DNA of 64,000 nt from Streptomyces sp. V2I9 (lineage in GTDB: Bacteria > Actinomycetota > Actinomycetes > Streptomycetales > Streptomycetaceae): NCBI RefSeq assembly GCF_030817475.1, contig NZ_JAUSZJ010000002.1, positions 248,001 to 312,000 on the forward strand, read 5' to 3'. Under the pieces are notes generated by a model. It worked only from the letters and a program-made list of their open reading frames with translations, was not told where the DNA came from and did not search any database. Position 1 is the first letter of the stretch. Each line of letters opens with the position of its first letter. Below are positions 17,367 through 27,746 of the stretch, in pieces. The position numbers were made by a program, and so were the translations under genes.

Positions 17367-19796
17367 ATGGCACAGGGCACGGTCCAGGTGACGCACACCG
17401 GCACATCGCGATGGCGCCGCCGCACGGGCGAGTACGCCTCCCTCTCCGCGGCCCTGGAGGCCGCGGCCGACGGCGACGTCCTCACCGTCGCGCCCGGAAC
17501 GTACCGGGAGAACCTCGTCGTCCACCGCGCGGTGACGCTGCGCGGCCCCGAGGGATCGGTCGGCTCCGTGCGGATCGCGCCGGCCGACGGCGTACCGCTG
17601 ACGGTGCGCGCCTCCGCCGTCGTCCAGGACCTCCACATCGAGGGCCAGGACGCGGCGGCCCCGGCACTTCTGATCGAGGACGGCACGGCGGAGCTGCGGG
17701 ACCTGCGCATCGTGACGCGGTCCGCCGCGGGCATCGAGGTGCGCGGGGCGGCCCGGCCCACCGTGCGGCGGTGCACGGTCGACAATCCGGCCGGGGTGGG
17801 CATCGCCGTGCTGGACGGCGCGGGCGGCGTGTTCGAGGAGTGCGAGATCGTCTCGGCCGGCCAGTCCGGGATCTCCGTCCGCGACGGCGGGCATCCGCGG
17901 CTCGACCGCGTCCGGATCCACCACGCGTCCGGGGCGGGCATCGGCGTCATCGGCGAGGGCAGCGGGCTGGAGGCGTTCGGCTGCGAGGTGTACGAGATCA
18001 AGGGCAGCGGCGTCCAGGTCACCGCCCGCGCCTCGGCGCACCTGACCGACTGCACGGTGCACCGCACGTCGGCGGACGGCGTCACGCTGGACACCGACGC
18101 GGTGCTGACGCTCGCCGACTGCGACATCCACGACATCCCGGAGAACGCCGTCGATCTGCGGTCGCGGTCGGTGCTCACGCTGACCCGCTCCACGGTCCGC
18201 CGCTTCGGCCGCAACGGGCTCTCGGTCTGGGACCCGGGGACGCGGGTGGACGCCAACCAGTGCGAGATACACGACAGTACGGGCGACTACCCGGCGGTCT
18301 GGGTCAGCGACGGCGCGACGGTGGTACTGGACGCCTGCCGGGTGCACGACGTGCCCGACGCGCTCTTCGTCCTCGACCGGGGCTCGCGCGCCGACGTCGT
18401 GGACAGCGACCTCTCCCAGATCCGCAACACCGCCGTCTCGGTGAGCGACGGGGCGACCGCCCAGCTGGACGACTGCCGGATCAGGGAGGCGTCGACGGGC
18501 GCCTGGTTCCGCGACCACGGCAGCGGCGGCACGCTCGCCAACTGCACCATCGACGCGGCGCAGACGGGCGTCATCGTCACCAAGGGAGCGGACCCCACCA
18601 TCGAGCGCTGTACGGTCACCTCGCCGGCCGAGGCGGGTTTCTACGTCTCGGCCGAGGGCCGGGGCACCTTCGACGGCTGCCGGGTGACGGGCAGCGAGGG
18701 CTACGGCTTCCACGTCATGGACGGCTGCCGCACCACCCTGAGCCGCTGCCGTACCGAGCGGTGCGCGCGGGGCGGGTACGAGTTCCCCGAGGGCGACAGC
18801 GCCGCCGGAACCGGCCCGGTGGTCGAGGACTGCACGAGCGACGAGAGCGCACTGCGGACGGCCCCGGCCCCGGCGCCCGCGGTGCTGACGGCCACCCGGA
18901 CGACGCCCGGTCCGCCGGGCTCGCCGCCCGGTGGGCGTCCGGTCGGGCCCGCCCCGGAGCCGGCCGCCCCGGCGGAACCGGCGCGGGACCCCTCGGCGGT
19001 CCTCGGCGAACTGGACGCGCTGGTGGGCCTGGAGAACGTCAAGCGCGAGGTGCGGGCGCTCACCGACATGATCGAGGTGGGCCGCCGCCGCCAGGAGGCC
19101 GGGCTCAAGGCCGCCTCCGTCCGCCGCCACCTCGTCTTCACCGGCTCCCCCGGCACGGGCAAGACCACGGTCGCCCGGCTGTACGGGGAGATCCTGGCGT
19201 CGCTCGGCGTACTGGAGCGGGGCCATCTGGTCGAGGTCTCGCGGGTGGACCTGGTCGGCGAGCACATCGGCTCGACGGCGATCCGCACCCAGGAGGCGTT
19301 CGACCGGGCGCGCGGCGGGGTGCTGTTCGTCGACGAGGCGTACGCCCTCTCCCCCGAGGACTCCGGCCGCGACTTCGGGCGGGAGGCCATCGACACGCTG
19401 GTGAAGCTGATGGAGGACCACCGGGACGCGGTGGTCGTGATCGTCGCGGGCTACACCCTCGAGATGGAGCGGTTCCTCACCGTCAACCCCGGAGTGGCCT
19501 CGCGGTTCTCCCGGACCATCACCTTCGGCGACTACCTCCCCGAGGAGTTGCTGCGGATCGTCGAACAGCAGGCGGAGGAGCACGAGTACAGCCTGGCGGC
19601 GGGCACCGGGGAGGCTCTGCTGAAGTACTTCACGGAGCTCCCCAAGGGGCCCGCCTTCGGCAACGGACGCACCGCCCGGCAGACGTTCGAGTCGATGGTG
19701 GAGCGGCACGCGGGCCGGGTCGCCCAGTTCGCCGAGACGAGCACGGACGACCTGACCCTGCTCTACCCGGAGGACCTCCCCGAACTTCCCTTCTGA
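17367..19796 (+). CDS. Beta-helix / AAA+ ATPase fusion (CbxX/EccA-like)
   Basis: 809 residues. Residues about 20-500 form a right-handed parallel beta-helix: repeated 22-24 residue turns such as [20 protein letters not shown] and [17 protein letters not shown], about twenty in all. A Pro/Ala-rich linker (about 505-545) leads to a CbxX/EccA-type AAA+ module with [11 protein letters not shown], Walker [13 protein letters not shown] at about 592-603, Walker [13 protein letters not shown] at about 650-661, sensor [11 protein letters not shown] and arginine finger region VASRFSRTI. There is no signal peptide, so the helix is intracellular and probably binds the ATPase substrate or partner. ATG 17367 is the natural start. 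No ESX/type VII genes are nearby. The last 34 bp overlap the convergent gene. Confidence 0.9.
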   Translation: MAQGTVQVTHTGTSRWRRRTGEYASLSAALEAAADGDVLTVAPGTYRENLVVHRAVTLRGPEGSVGSVRIAPADGVPLTVRASAVVQDLHIEGQDAAAPALLIEDGTAELRDLRIVTRSAAGIEVRGAARPTVRRCTVDNPAGVGIAVLDGAGGVFEECEIVSAGQSGISVRDGGHPRLDRVRIHHASGAGIGVIGEGSGLEAFGCEVYEIKGSGVQVTARASAHLTDCTVHRTSADGVTLDTDAVLTLADCDIHDIPENAVDLRSRSVLTLTRSTVRRFGRNGLSVWDPGTRVDANQCEIHDSTGDYPAVWVSDGATVVLDACRVHDVPDALFVLDRGSRADVVDSDLSQIRNTAVSVSDGATAQLDDCRIREASTGAWFRDHGSGGTLANCTIDAAQTGVIVTKGADPTIERCTVTSPAEAGFYVSAEGRGTFDGCRVTGSEGYGFHVMDGCRTTLSRCRTERCARGGYEFPEGDSAAGTGPVVEDCTSDESALRTAPAPAPAVLTATRTTPGPPGSPPGGRPVGPAPEPAAPAEPARDPSAVLGELDALVGLENVKREVRALTDMIEVGRRRQEAGLKAASVRRHLVFTGSPGTGKTTVARLYGEILASLGVLERGHLVEVSRVDLVGEHIGSTAIRTQEAFDRARGGVLFVDEAYALSPEDSGRDFGREAIDTLVKLMEDHRDAVVVIVAGYTLEMERFLTVNPGVASRFSRTITFGDYLPEELLRIVEQQAEEHEYSLAAGTGEALLKYFTELPKGPAFGNGRTARQTFESMVERHAGRVAQFAETSTDDLTLLYPEDLPELPF

Positions 19797-22210
19797 AGCC
19801 GGGACTCGGCCTGCCGGGGCACCAGCGGCCCCAGTGCGTCGAGGAGATCGGCCCGTGCCTCGGCGAAAGCGGGGTCCGCCTGGTAGTCGGAGTGGCCGAG
19901 TATCGGCTCGGGCAGCGGGAGCTTCGTGGTCCGCCCGTACCCCTGCGGGTCCTTCAGGGGGCCCCGGTCGACGCCCGGGTCCGGGTCGGCGCAGATGCGG
20001 ACGGGTCCGCCGATCGGGTCGGTCGCCCGCCACAGGTTGCGCCAGCAGTGCACCGAGCGGTGCAGACCGAGCAGCGGCTCGGGGCCGAAATAGGCCGGGA
20101 ACCACCGTCCGTACAGCCGCTCCAGGGGCGAGCCGTAGGTGAGCAGCGCGACTCGGCGGCGGGTCGCGTCGGGCAGCTGCCAGACGGCGGACGCGGCGAG
20201 GACGCTGCCCTGCGAGTGGCCCGAGATGACGAGCCGGCCGCGGGGGGTGGTCGCCGTCCAGGCGGACATCCGGGAGGCGAGGTCGGGGACGGCGCGCTCG
20301 GCGTAGCACGGGGGCGCGAAGGGGTGGGCGGCGCGCGGCCAGAAGGTGCCCACGTCCCAGAGGATGCCGATGGTGCGGCGGGCCGAGGCGTCCTTGTAGG
20401 CGCGTCGGCCGCCGGCGACGAACAGGATGAAGCCGAAGCCGATCAGCCAGGAACCGGTCGACTGGGCGGCGTCGGCCAGCGATTCGAGGAGCGGCCCGGC
20501 GCCGTCCGCGGCCCGGCCCGGCACCTCGTCGCTGCGCCAGGAGCCGACGACCGCCCCCGTCCCGAGCAGCAGGGTGGCGGCGGAGACCACGCCGACGATC
20601 CAGGGCGCGGAGTCGGTGAGGGCGGCGGCCGCGCGGATCCGGGCGATGCGGCGGGTCCGGCCCTCGTCGGCCGGTTCAGGGGCGTACTCCGCCTCGACGA
20701 CCGGGCCGAGGCGGCGGGCGGTGCGCGCGGTGCGGACGATCAGGAGCACGACCGGGACGAGCAGGAGCAGCAGGAGCACCGGGATGACGGACGCCTGCCA
20801 GCTGAGCAGGACCGGCGGACCGGGGATGTCGGTGTCGTGGCCCATGCCCGGAGTGCCGGGCCCGTCGAGCCAGTCGGCGACACGCTGGGCCACGCCGCCG
20901 GTCATCACACCGGCGAGGGCGCAGGCGAGCATGGCCACGGTGGGACCGCCGAGTCCGCGCAGGACCGTGCGGGGGCCGGGGGTGCGCCGGTGGAGGACGC
21001 GGGCCACCACGGCGAGCGCGACGACGAGAAGGCCCTGGCCGAGCGCCAGGAGCCGGAAGGTGGTCTCGCCGGGCAGGCTGCCCGAGGACTGCCAGTCGGG
21101 GCGCGACCAGGAGGCGTGCACGACGGCGAGGGCGAGCAGCGCCAGCGCGGAGCCGGGCAGACAGGTGATCAGGGCGGCGTCCAGGCGGGTGTCCCGGATC
21201 CGTTCGCTGCGTCCCCGGCGGCAGACGACGGCGATCGTGACGAGCGCGCACACGGCGATGCCGGCCTCGACGACCGCGCCGAAGAACGCCGGCACCGGCC
21301 CGTCGGCGCCCCGGTCGTGCCGGGCGGCGGCGCCGACGACGGCCGCGGCGACGGTCAGGAACCCGGCGGCCGTGTGGGCGGCGCGGAGCCGGGCGACGAT
21401 CCGGCGGCCGTACCAGAAGCCGGGCCTGCCGAGCGCGGGGCGGACCGGTACGGTCGGGCGCGGGCACCCCTCGGCATCCGGCTCGGGCGCGCCGGGACCG
21501 TGGGCCTCTTCCGAGCCGAAGGGGTCGCTCTCGTCGAAGTCCTGTTCGTCCAGCGGGCGTTGGGACTCGTACGCGCTCCAGGTCCGGTTGGAGAGGTACC
21601 ACAGCAGGCCCACCAGGGCGGCGGGCACGACGGCGGCGACGGCGAGGCGGCGGCCGGGCTGGGACCACCAGCCGCCCTGACGCTCCGACAGGAAGCCGAG
21701 CCAGGAGCGTCGTCCGGCACAGGCATCGGCGCCCGCGCACTGCCAGGCCACCAGGTCCAGGGCGACCTCGCAGGCGGCCGCCGTGAGAAGCACGGTGAGG
21801 CTGAGCGCGAGAAGCCGCACGAGGACGCCGTACAGCCGGACCGCGCGGCTGCGGCCGGTGGCGGCGGGGCGCATCCAGTGGGCGAGGTTGACCACCATGA
21901 ACGGCAGGAGCAGGAGCCACAGCGCACGGGAGCTGTTGCCGGAGGTGAGGCCGGACCAGCAGTACGCCTCGGCCACCGGCTCGTCCCGGTAGCGCTCGGG
22001 GTGCTTCTCCCCGTCGACGTCCTCGGAGCGCCGGTACACGGCGGCGGTCCCGTCACCGGTGACCCGGACCGTGCGGGGGTCGTCCAGCATCTCCTGCGGG
22101 GTGGTGCCGCCGACGCCGTGGACGAGCAGTTCCAGTGCGGTCCCGGTGTGCTGCGGGGACGGGAAGGTCGGAGACGGGGACGGGGGCGGAGGCGGGGCGG
22201 CAGAAGCCAA
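19763..22210 (-). CDS. Polytopic membrane protein with split alpha/beta-hydrolase motifs
   Basis: 815 residues. An N-terminal [18 protein letters not shown] (His31-Gly35) looks like the oxyanion-hole strand-loop of lipases. It is followed by roughly ten membrane spans (about 95-640) with two charged cytoplasmic loops. The C-terminal soluble part has [15 protein letters not shown] (Ser666), [19 protein letters not shown] (Asp731) and LGHSDY (His773), which together look like a nucleophile elbow, acid and histidine. The product may be a membrane serine hydrolase whose catalytic fold is interrupted by the membrane region. Alternatively the N-terminal motif may be coincidental. The function is unknown. 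Its 3' end overlaps the AAA gene by 34 bp. Confidence 0.83.
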   Translation of the reverse strand: MASAAPPPPPSPSPTFPSPQHTGTALELLVHGVGGTTPQEMLDDPRTVRVTGDGTAAVYRRSEDVDGEKHPERYRDEPVAEAYCWSGLTSGNSSRALWLLLLPFMVVNLAHWMRPAATGRSRAVRLYGVLVRLLALSLTVLLTAAACEVALDLVAWQCAGADACAGRRSWLGFLSERQGGWWSQPGRRLAVAAVVPAALVGLLWYLSNRTWSAYESQRPLDEQDFDESDPFGSEEAHGPGAPEPDAEGCPRPTVPVRPALGRPGFWYGRRIVARLRAAHTAAGFLTVAAAVVGAAARHDRGADGPVPAFFGAVVEAGIAVCALVTIAVVCRRGRSERIRDTRLDAALITCLPGSALALLALAVVHASWSRPDWQSSGSLPGETTFRLLALGQGLLVVALAVVARVLHRRTPGPRTVLRGLGGPTVAMLACALAGVMTGGVAQRVADWLDGPGTPGMGHDTDIPGPPVLLSWQASVIPVLLLLLLVPVVLLIVRTARTARRLGPVVEAEYAPEPADEGRTRRIARIRAAAALTDSAPWIVGVVSAATLLLGTGAVVGSWRSDEVPGRAADGAGPLLESLADAAQSTGSWLIGFGFILFVAGGRRAYKDASARRTIGILWDVGTFWPRAAHPFAPPCYAERAVPDLASRMSAWTATTPRGRLVISGHSQGSVLAASAVWQLPDATRRRVALLTYGSPLERLYGRWFPAYFGPEPLLGLHRSVHCWRNLWRATDPIGGPVRICADPDPGVDRGPLKDPQGYGRTTKLPLPEPILGHSDYQADPAFAEARADLLDALGPLVPRQAESRLQKGSSGRSSG

Positions 22211-22464
22211 GGGGAGAACTCTTTCTCGGGCGTGTCGGCCTCACCGGCCGACGAGGAGGTGCACAGGAGCGGTGGACGCGGGGCGGGGCTCCGGGCCTGC
22301 GCCCCGCCGGCGGTCCGGACCCAGGATTCCGGGTGCGGCGCGGGTGCGTGAGCGGTCTCACGGAATCTCCCCGGGTGATACGTCGGACATGCGTGCGTGG
22401 CAGGATGAGCGTGTCGCGCAGACCGCTGCGGACCGTACAGCAGAGGGAAGGACCGGGCCCCGCG

Positions 22465-23325
22465 TTGAGCGAGAATCAGAACCTGCTCGCGGAGCAGCGG
22501 CGTGCGCTCATTCTCGACGAGGTGCGCAGGCGTGGCGGGGTCCGGGTCAACGAACTGACCCGCAAGCTGAATGTCTCCGACATGACGATCCGCCGGGATC
22601 TGGACGCGCTGGCCCGTCAGGGTGTCATCGAGAAGGTCCACGGCGGCGCGGTCCCGGTCGTCGAGGCGAGTACGCACGAGCCCGGTTTCGAGGCGAAGTC
22701 GGCGCTGGAGCCGGGCGCCAAGGAGGAGATCGCGGGGGCGGCGGCGGCGCTGGTGGCTCCGGGCAGCGCCATCGCGCTCTCGGGCGGGACGACGACGTTC
22801 GCACTGGCCCGGCGGCTGGTGGACGTGCCGGACCTGACGGTGGTGACCAACTCGGTGCGGGTGGCCGACGTGTTCCACGACGCGCAGCGTCCGGCCGGGG
22901 GCGGCGGCGCGCGTCCAGGGGCGGCGACGGTGGTGCTGACGGGCGGGGTGCGTACGCCGTCGGACTCGCTGGTGGGGCCGGTCGCGGACCGGGCCATCGG
23001 CTCCCTCCACTTCGATGTGCTCTTCCTCGGCGTGCACGGGATCTCGGCCGAGGCCGGACTCTCCACGCCGAATCTCGCGGAGGCGGAGACCAACCGCCGC
23101 CTGGTGCGGGCGGCACGCCGGATCGTGGTCGTGGCCGATCACACCAAGTGGGGCAAGGTGGGCCTGAGTTCCTTCGCCGCGCTGGAGGAGGTCGACACGT
23201 TCGTCACGGACGCGGGCCTGGCTCCTGAGCTGCGCGCGGAGATCGGCGAGCATCTGCCGGGGCTGCTGGTGGCGGGCGACTCCTCCGCCGGGCCGGCCGG
23301 CCTCCCGCCCGCGCCGGAGGTCTGA
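22465..23325 (+). CDS. DeoR-family transcriptional regulator
   Basis: 286 residues from TTG 22465, which follows GGAAGGA at 22445-22451; ATG 22404 is a longer alternative. The N-terminal DeoR helix-turn-helix reads RRALILDEVRRRGGVRVNEL then LNVSDMTIRRDLDALARQG. The C-terminal sugar-phosphate sensor domain includes LSGGTTTFALARRL, VVTNSVRVA and LGVHGISAEAGL. Such regulators repress sugar-catabolic or nucleoside genes and respond to a sugar phosphate. No sugar-metabolism gene adjoins it, so the target is elsewhere or unknown. The 254 bp upstream separate it from the divergent membrane hydrolase gene. Confidence 0.92.
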   Translation: MSENQNLLAEQRRALILDEVRRRGGVRVNELTRKLNVSDMTIRRDLDALARQGVIEKVHGGAVPVVEASTHEPGFEAKSALEPGAKEEIAGAAAALVAPGSAIALSGGTTTFALARRLVDVPDLTVVTNSVRVADVFHDAQRPAGGGGARPGAATVVLTGGVRTPSDSLVGPVADRAIGSLHFDVLFLGVHGISAEAGLSTPNLAEAETNRRLVRAARRIVVVADHTKWGKVGLSSFAALEEVDTFVTDAGLAPELRAEIGEHLPGLLVAGDSSAGPAGLPPAPEV

Positions 23326-23397
23326 CGCGGACCACGCGGGTTCCGGTCCGCGCGCCGGGGGGCCAGGCCCTGAGGAGTGTCCGGCTAGGATCGCGGA

Positions 23398-23850
23398 GTG
23401 GCCGTCTTCCGGATCGAGCGCTTCTCCCCTCTCCCCGCCGCCGAGGCGTGGCGTCGGGTGACCGACTGGGAACGCCATGCCGCGCAGGTGCCGTTGACCT
23501 CGATCTCGGTCCCGACCGGGCTTCCCTCACGGCTCGGCACCGTCTTCGTCGCCCGTACGGGAGTGGGCCCGCTGGCGTTCGACGATCCGATGGAAGTGGT
23601 GCGGTGGACGCCGCCCGCCGGGGGCCGGGCCGGGGTCTGCCGACTGGAGAAGCGGGGGGCCGCGGTGCTCGGCCGGGCCTCGATCGACGTACTGCCCACG
23701 GGTTCCGGTTCCCACGTGGTCTGGGTCGAGGAGCTGCGGGTGCGGCTGGTGCCCCGGCTCGGCGACCCGCTGCTCGCCTCGGCCGGGCGACGGATGTTCG
23801 GCAGGGTTCTGGACGCCCTTCTCGCCTCCCCCGGCGACACCCTCGGGTGA
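23398..23850 (+). CDS. SRPBCC (START-like) family protein
   Basis: 150 residues from GTG 23398. It has the polyketide-cyclase/dehydrase type of fold: FRIERFSPLPAAEAWRRVTD at the N-terminus, PLTSISVPTGLPSRLGTVFV, DDPMEVVRWTPP, then the long C-terminal helix (LLASAGRRMFGRVLDALLAS). These small proteins bind hydrophobic ligands or act as cyclases; no ligand can be inferred. It follows the DeoR gene by 72 bp on the same strand and is separated from the next gene by a strong hairpin. Confidence 0.82.
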   Translation: MAVFRIERFSPLPAAEAWRRVTDWERHAAQVPLTSISVPTGLPSRLGTVFVARTGVGPLAFDDPMEVVRWTPPAGGRAGVCRLEKRGAAVLGRASIDVLPTGSGSHVVWVEELRVRLVPRLGDPLLASAGRRMFGRVLDALLASPGDTLG

Positions 23851-23938
23851 CACGGGGAGGTCCGGTCGATCCTGACCGGCTCCGCGGGGCATCTCCGAGC
23901 GCGGGGCGGCCCGCACGGGCGGGGCCTGTCGGCCCTCC

Positions 23939-23991
23939 CCGTACGGCGGCGTCGGTGCCCCCGTACCGATGACTCCGATGCCGCCGTACGG
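23939..23991 (+). terminator. 17-bp stem hairpin terminator
   Basis: Arms 23939-23955 and 23975-23991 are complementary over 17 positions with a single G-T pair, around a 19-nt loop. The hairpin lies 89 bp downstream of the SRPBCC stop and just before the SDR gene, so it probably separates two transcription units. Confidence 0.65.
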
Positions 23992-24037
23992 AGTGCCCCG
24001 GCGGTCGCGCGCGCCGACCGGTGCCAGACTCGGACAG

Positions 24038-25630
24038 ATGACGGATCGTGACGACGGCTCTGACGACAACTCCGGCCACCTGAGGCTTCCCGACGCTCCG
24101 GTGCGGTCCGACGGATCGGTCCCGCGCTGCCTGGTGACCGGGGCGACCGGTTACATCGGCGGACGGCTGGTGCCCGCCCTGCTCGAATCCGGGTACCAGG
24201 TGCGCGCCCTGGCGAGAACACCGCAGAAGCTGCGCGACTACCCCTGGGCCGACCGGGTCGAGGTGGTGCGCGGCGATGTCACCGACGCCGACTCCCTGAC
24301 CGAGGCGATGCGGGACGTCGACGTGGCGTACTACCTGGTGCACGCGCTCGGTTCCGGTGCGGACTTCGAGGAGACCGACCGCCGGGCGGCCCGGAACTTC
24401 GGGGAGCGGGCGCGGGCCGCCGGGGTGCGCCGGATCGTGTACCTGGGCGGGCTGACCCCGTCCGGAGTGCCGGAGAGGGATCTGTCCCCGCATCTGCGCT
24501 CGCGGGCCGAGGTGGGGCACCTCCTGCTGGACTCCGGTGTGCCGACGGCGGTGCTGCGCGCGGCGATCGTGATCGGCTCGGGTTCCGCCTCGTTCGAGAT
24601 GCTGCGGTACCTCACCGAGCGGCTGCCGCTGATGATCACCCCCAGCTGGGTGCGGACCCGCATCCAGCCGGTGGCGGTCCGGGACGTCATCCGGTACCTC
24701 GTGGGATGCGCGGCGCTGCCGGCCGAGGTGAACCGGGCGTTCGACATCGGAGGACCGGACGTCATGACGTACCGGGACATGATGCAGCGCTACGCGCGGG
24801 TGGCGGGGCTGCGGCGGCGGCTGATCCTGCCGGTGCCGGTACTCACCCCGACACTCTCCAGCCGCTGGGTCGGCCTGGTCACCCCGGTGCCCAGCTCCAT
24901 CGCCCGGCCGCTCACGGAGTCGTTGCGCCACGAAGTGGTCTGCCAGGAGCACGACATCAAGGAGTACGTCCCCGATCCGCCGGACGGGACCATCGGCTTC
25001 GACCGGGCGCTGCGGCTGGCCCTGAAGCGGATCCAGGAGGCGCGGGTCGACACCCGCTGGTCCAACGCCTCGGTACCGGGTGCGCCGAGCGACCCGCTGC
25101 CCACCGACCCGGACTGGGCGGGCGGCAGCCTCTACCGCGACGAACGGGAGCTGGCCGTACCGGTCGGGCCTGAGGCGTTGTGGCAGGTGATCGAGGGCAT
25201 CGGCGGGGAGAACGGCTGGTACTCCTTCCCGCTGGCCTGGGCGGTGCGCGGCTGGCTCGACCGGCTCGTCGGCGGGGTGGGGCTGCGGCGCGGCCGGCGG
25301 GACGCCCAGCATCTGCGCGTGGGCGATTCACTGGACTTCTGGCGGGTGGAGGAGATCATTCCCGGCGAACTGCTGCGGCTGCGGGCCGAGATGCGGGTTC
25401 CGGGGCTCGCCTGGCTGGAGCTGTCGGTGCGCCGCGACGACCGGGGCCGGACGGTGTACGGACAGCGCGCCCTGTTCCATCCGCGCGGGCTGTCCGGCCA
25501 CGCCTACTGGTGGAGCGTATGGCCCTTCCACTCGGTGGTGTTCGGCGGCATGGCCCGCAACATCGCCAAGGCGGCCGCGGAGGAGGAGAGGCGCCAGGGG
25601 CCGGCGTCCGGCAGCGATACGGACGACTGA
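24038..25630 (+). CDS. NAD(P)-binding SDR-like protein with DUF2867 domain
   Basis: 530 residues from ATG 24038. An extended SDR Rossmann domain (about 30-330) starts with CLVTGATGYIGGRLVPALLE and includes VVRGDVTDADSL and YYLVHALGSG. A DUF2867 domain from about 375 has DERELAVPVGPEALWQVIEG, GENGWYSFPLAWAVRGWLD and SGHAYWWSVWPFHSVVFGGM. The same pairing occurs in proteins annotated as NAD(P)H-binding or YwnB-like with unknown substrate, and the C-terminal part resembles a START-like ligand pocket. The gene has its own transcription unit after the hairpin at 23939-23991 and is convergent with the cysteine-desulfhydrase-like gene. Confidence 0.87.
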   Translation: MTDRDDGSDDNSGHLRLPDAPVRSDGSVPRCLVTGATGYIGGRLVPALLESGYQVRALARTPQKLRDYPWADRVEVVRGDVTDADSLTEAMRDVDVAYYLVHALGSGADFEETDRRAARNFGERARAAGVRRIVYLGGLTPSGVPERDLSPHLRSRAEVGHLLLDSGVPTAVLRAAIVIGSGSASFEMLRYLTERLPLMITPSWVRTRIQPVAVRDVIRYLVGCAALPAEVNRAFDIGGPDVMTYRDMMQRYARVAGLRRRLILPVPVLTPTLSSRWVGLVTPVPSSIARPLTESLRHEVVCQEHDIKEYVPDPPDGTIGFDRALRLALKRIQEARVDTRWSNASVPGAPSDPLPTDPDWAGGSLYRDERELAVPVGPEALWQVIEGIGGENGWYSFPLAWAVRGWLDRLVGGVGLRRGRRDAQHLRVGDSLDFWRVEEIIPGELLRLRAEMRVPGLAWLELSVRRDDRGRTVYGQRALFHPRGLSGHAYWWSVWPFHSVVFGGMARNIAKAAAEEERRQGPASGSDTDD

Positions 25631-25632
25631 CG

Positions 25633-25671
25633 GTGCGGCCGGGATGTGCGGCCGGGATGTGCGGCCGGGCA
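25633..25671. repeat. 13-bp tandem repeat, three copies
   Basis: GTGCGGCCGGGAT occurs at 25633-25645 and 25646-25658, and with its last two bases changed at 25659-25671, directly after the SDR/DUF2867 stop codon. A 13-bp period in non-coding sequence suggests recent slippage. Confidence 0.85.
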
Positions 25672-25691
25672 AGCCCCGAGATGTGCCCGGC
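25664..25691. terminator. Hairpin between convergent genes
   Basis: GCCGGGCA (25664-25671) pairs with TGCCCGGC (25684-25691) around a 12-nt loop. It lies between the convergent SDR/DUF2867 and Cds1-like genes and uses the last copy of the 13-bp repeat as its left arm. Confidence 0.5.
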
Positions 25692-25776
25692 CCACACGCC
25701 GCGGACTGCCGGAGGTGTCCGCGACGGGCATCCGGCTCCGGACCGTCCTCCACGGGGCGGCGGCAGCTCCCTGTGG

Positions 25777-26910
25777 TCAGCAGGGCCAGGCGCCGGTGGC
25801 GAGGAACGTGTCGATGGCGGCGGTGTACGGGGCGATGTCGAGGCCCTGCTCCTCCAGCCAGGAGTCGGAGTAGTACTTGTCCAGGTAGCGGTCGCCCGGG
25901 TCGCACAGCAGCGTGACGACACTGCCCTGTTCCCCCTGCTCCACCATCTCGGCGATCAGCTTGAACGCACTCCACAGGCCGGTGCCCGTGGAGCCGCCCG
26001 CCTTGCGGCCGATGGCCTGCTCCAGGGCGCGGACGGCGGCGACGCTGGCGGCGTCCGGAACCTTCATCATGCGGTCGATGGCGCCGGGCACGAAGCTGGG
26101 CTCCATGCGCGGGCGGCCGATGCCCTCGATGCGCGACCCCTGGTCGCTGGCGGCGAGCGGGTCGTGGTTGGTCCAGCCGTCGAAGAAACAGGAGTTCTCG
26201 GGGTCGGGCACGCAGACGCGCGTGTCGTGCTGGAGGTAGTGGACGTAGCGGGCGATGGTCGCCGAGGTGCCGCCGGTCCCGGCGGTGGCGACGATCCAGG
26301 CGGGCTCCGGGAAGCGTTCCAGGCGCAGTTGCTGGTAGATCGACTCCGCGATGTTGTTGTTGCCACGCCAGTCGGTGGCGCGCTCCGCGTAGGTGAACTG
26401 GTCCATGTAGTGTCCGCCGGTCTCGGCGGCGAGCGCGGCGGACTGCTCGTACATGGTGCGCGAGTCGTCCACGAAGTGGCACTGCCCACCGTGGAATTCG
26501 ATGAGGCGGCACTTCTCGGGGCTGGTGGTGCGCGGCATCACGGCGATGAACGGGACGCCGATCAGCTTGGCGAAGTACGCCTCCGACACGGCGGTCGAGC
26601 CGCTGGACGCCTCGATGACCGGCTTGCCCGGCCGGATCCAGCCGTTGCAGAGCCCGTACAGGAACAGGGAGCGGGCGAGACGGTGCTTCAGACTGCCGGT
26701 GGGGTGCGTCGACTCGTCCTTGAGGTAGAGGTCGATGCCCCACCGCTCGGGCAGCGGGAAGCGCAGCAGGTGGGTGTCGGCGGAGCGGTTGGCGTCGGCC
26801 TGGACCTTGCGGACGGCCTCCTTCAGCCAGGCCCGGTACTCCGGGTCGCTGCGGTCGACGTCGACGGTCGCCCTGGCCCTGTGCCCGGCTGCGATTTCCG
26901 TGGTGTCCAT
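25777..26910 (-). CDS. PLP-dependent cysteine desulfhydrase/synthase family (Cds1-like)
   Basis: 377 residues of the fold-type II PLP family. The PLP lysine is Lys75 in [13 protein letters not shown], the substrate loop reads [15 protein letters not shown], and the phosphate-binding segment is [16 protein letters not shown]. The insertions [12 protein letters not shown] and [19 protein letters not shown] resemble mycobacterial Cds1 (Rv3684) more than CysK or CysM; Cds1 breaks cysteine into H2S, pyruvate and ammonia. ATG 26910 follows AGGAG at good spacing. No sulfur genes adjoin it. Cysteine desulfhydrase is the best reading; a synthase role is not excluded. Confidence 0.87.
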   Translation of the reverse strand: MDTTEIAAGHRARATVDVDRSDPEYRAWLKEAVRKVQADANRSADTHLLRFPLPERWGIDLYLKDESTHPTGSLKHRLARSLFLYGLCNGWIRPGKPVIEASSGSTAVSEAYFAKLIGVPFIAVMPRTTSPEKCRLIEFHGGQCHFVDDSRTMYEQSAALAAETGGHYMDQFTYAERATDWRGNNNIAESIYQQLRLERFPEPAWIVATAGTGGTSATIARYVHYLQHDTRVCVPDPENSCFFDGWTNHDPLAASDQGSRIEGIGRPRMEPSFVPGAIDRMMKVPDAASVAAVRALEQAIGRKAGGSTGTGLWSAFKLIAEMVEQGEQGSVVTLLCDPGDRYLDKYYSDSWLEEQGLDIAPYTAAIDTFLATGAWPC

Positions 26911-27176
26911 GGGCCCGCTCCTGTGGGTCGCACTGCTCTGTCGTCGCTCCGGGACCATGCGTGTGGCGGTCCCGGATCCTGCTTCCACGATAGGCGCGCC
27001 ACCTGCGCAAACGATTACTTGGAGGGCCCATAGCCCTGCCTTTGGGCACCGCGCCGGGTGCTGCTGCGACGGGCGGTGCGCACGGGTTCCGACGCCCTTC
27101 CGGGCCCTCTGGCGGTGCGGCTCCCGCCCGTGCACACTGCACAGCAGGAGAGGTGACGAAGGGGGGCGAATCCGCG

Positions 27177-27494
27177 ATGGCGGATGTCGAGTTCAGTGCG
27201 TCGGGGGTCAGGATCGAGCGGTTCACCAGATCGCTGACCAGGGCTGGTCAGGTGGTGGTGAAGGACGGGCGGCTGTCGCTCCTCACGAGCAGCGGGCGTG
27301 AGATCGACAGTGCACCGGTGGGTACGGTCAGCGCGCGGAAGTGGTGGTTCATCGCGGCGGATTCCGTCATCGCGCGGGTGAACGGGGTGCGCTATCGGTT
27401 GACGATGGGGCAGCGCAGCCGCAGACGGGACGGCGCGGCTCCGCTGCGGCGCTTCCTGGAGGCACTGCGCAGCGCGCGCGGCCGCCGGGACTGA
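27177..27494 (+). CDS. Small conserved-looking protein of unknown function
   Basis: 105 residues from ATG 27177 ([20 protein letters not shown]). A GTG at 27153, directly after AGGAGAG, is an equally good start. The protein is basic with predicted beta-strands ([40 protein letters not shown]) and an arginine-rich C-terminus. The strand pattern suggests a small PH-like or OB-like barrel, but I do not recognise the family. It is divergent from the Cds1-like gene across 266 bp of non-coding sequence. No signal peptide or membrane span is present. Confidence 0.72.
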   Translation: MADVEFSASGVRIERFTRSLTRAGQVVVKDGRLSLLTSSGREIDSAPVGTVSARKWWFIAADSVIARVNGVRYRLTMGQRSRRRDGAAPLRRFLEALRSARGRRD

Positions 27495-27746
27495 ATCGGC
27501 CGGTACGGAGACGGCGGGCCGGTTGCCGGGTCGCCGGGCTCCACCGCGAGTTGCGGAGCCGCAACCCCTGGGCCACGCTGGTCCCATGTCACTGAAGGTG
27601 CACTCTCGGTGACAGGGCGATCCGCTCCGCGGACCGGGTCGCGCGACACGAGCAGATACGACAGGAGCAGAGCGGATTCGGCAGTCGGTCGTCCGCCGTC
27701 GCCGTTCGTCTCTCTTCTTCCGGACCTAATTCGGGGAGTCGCAGCC

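Noticed and set aside
17283..20309. A 1008-codon minus-strand open frame
   Set aside because: It is antisense to the beta-helix/AAA gene and has no recognisable motif or ribosome site.
17288..22351. A 1687-codon plus-strand open frame
   Set aside because: It shadows the AAA fusion in another frame and then runs antisense to the membrane hydrolase; its translation is low-complexity Arg/Gly/Pro with no domain.
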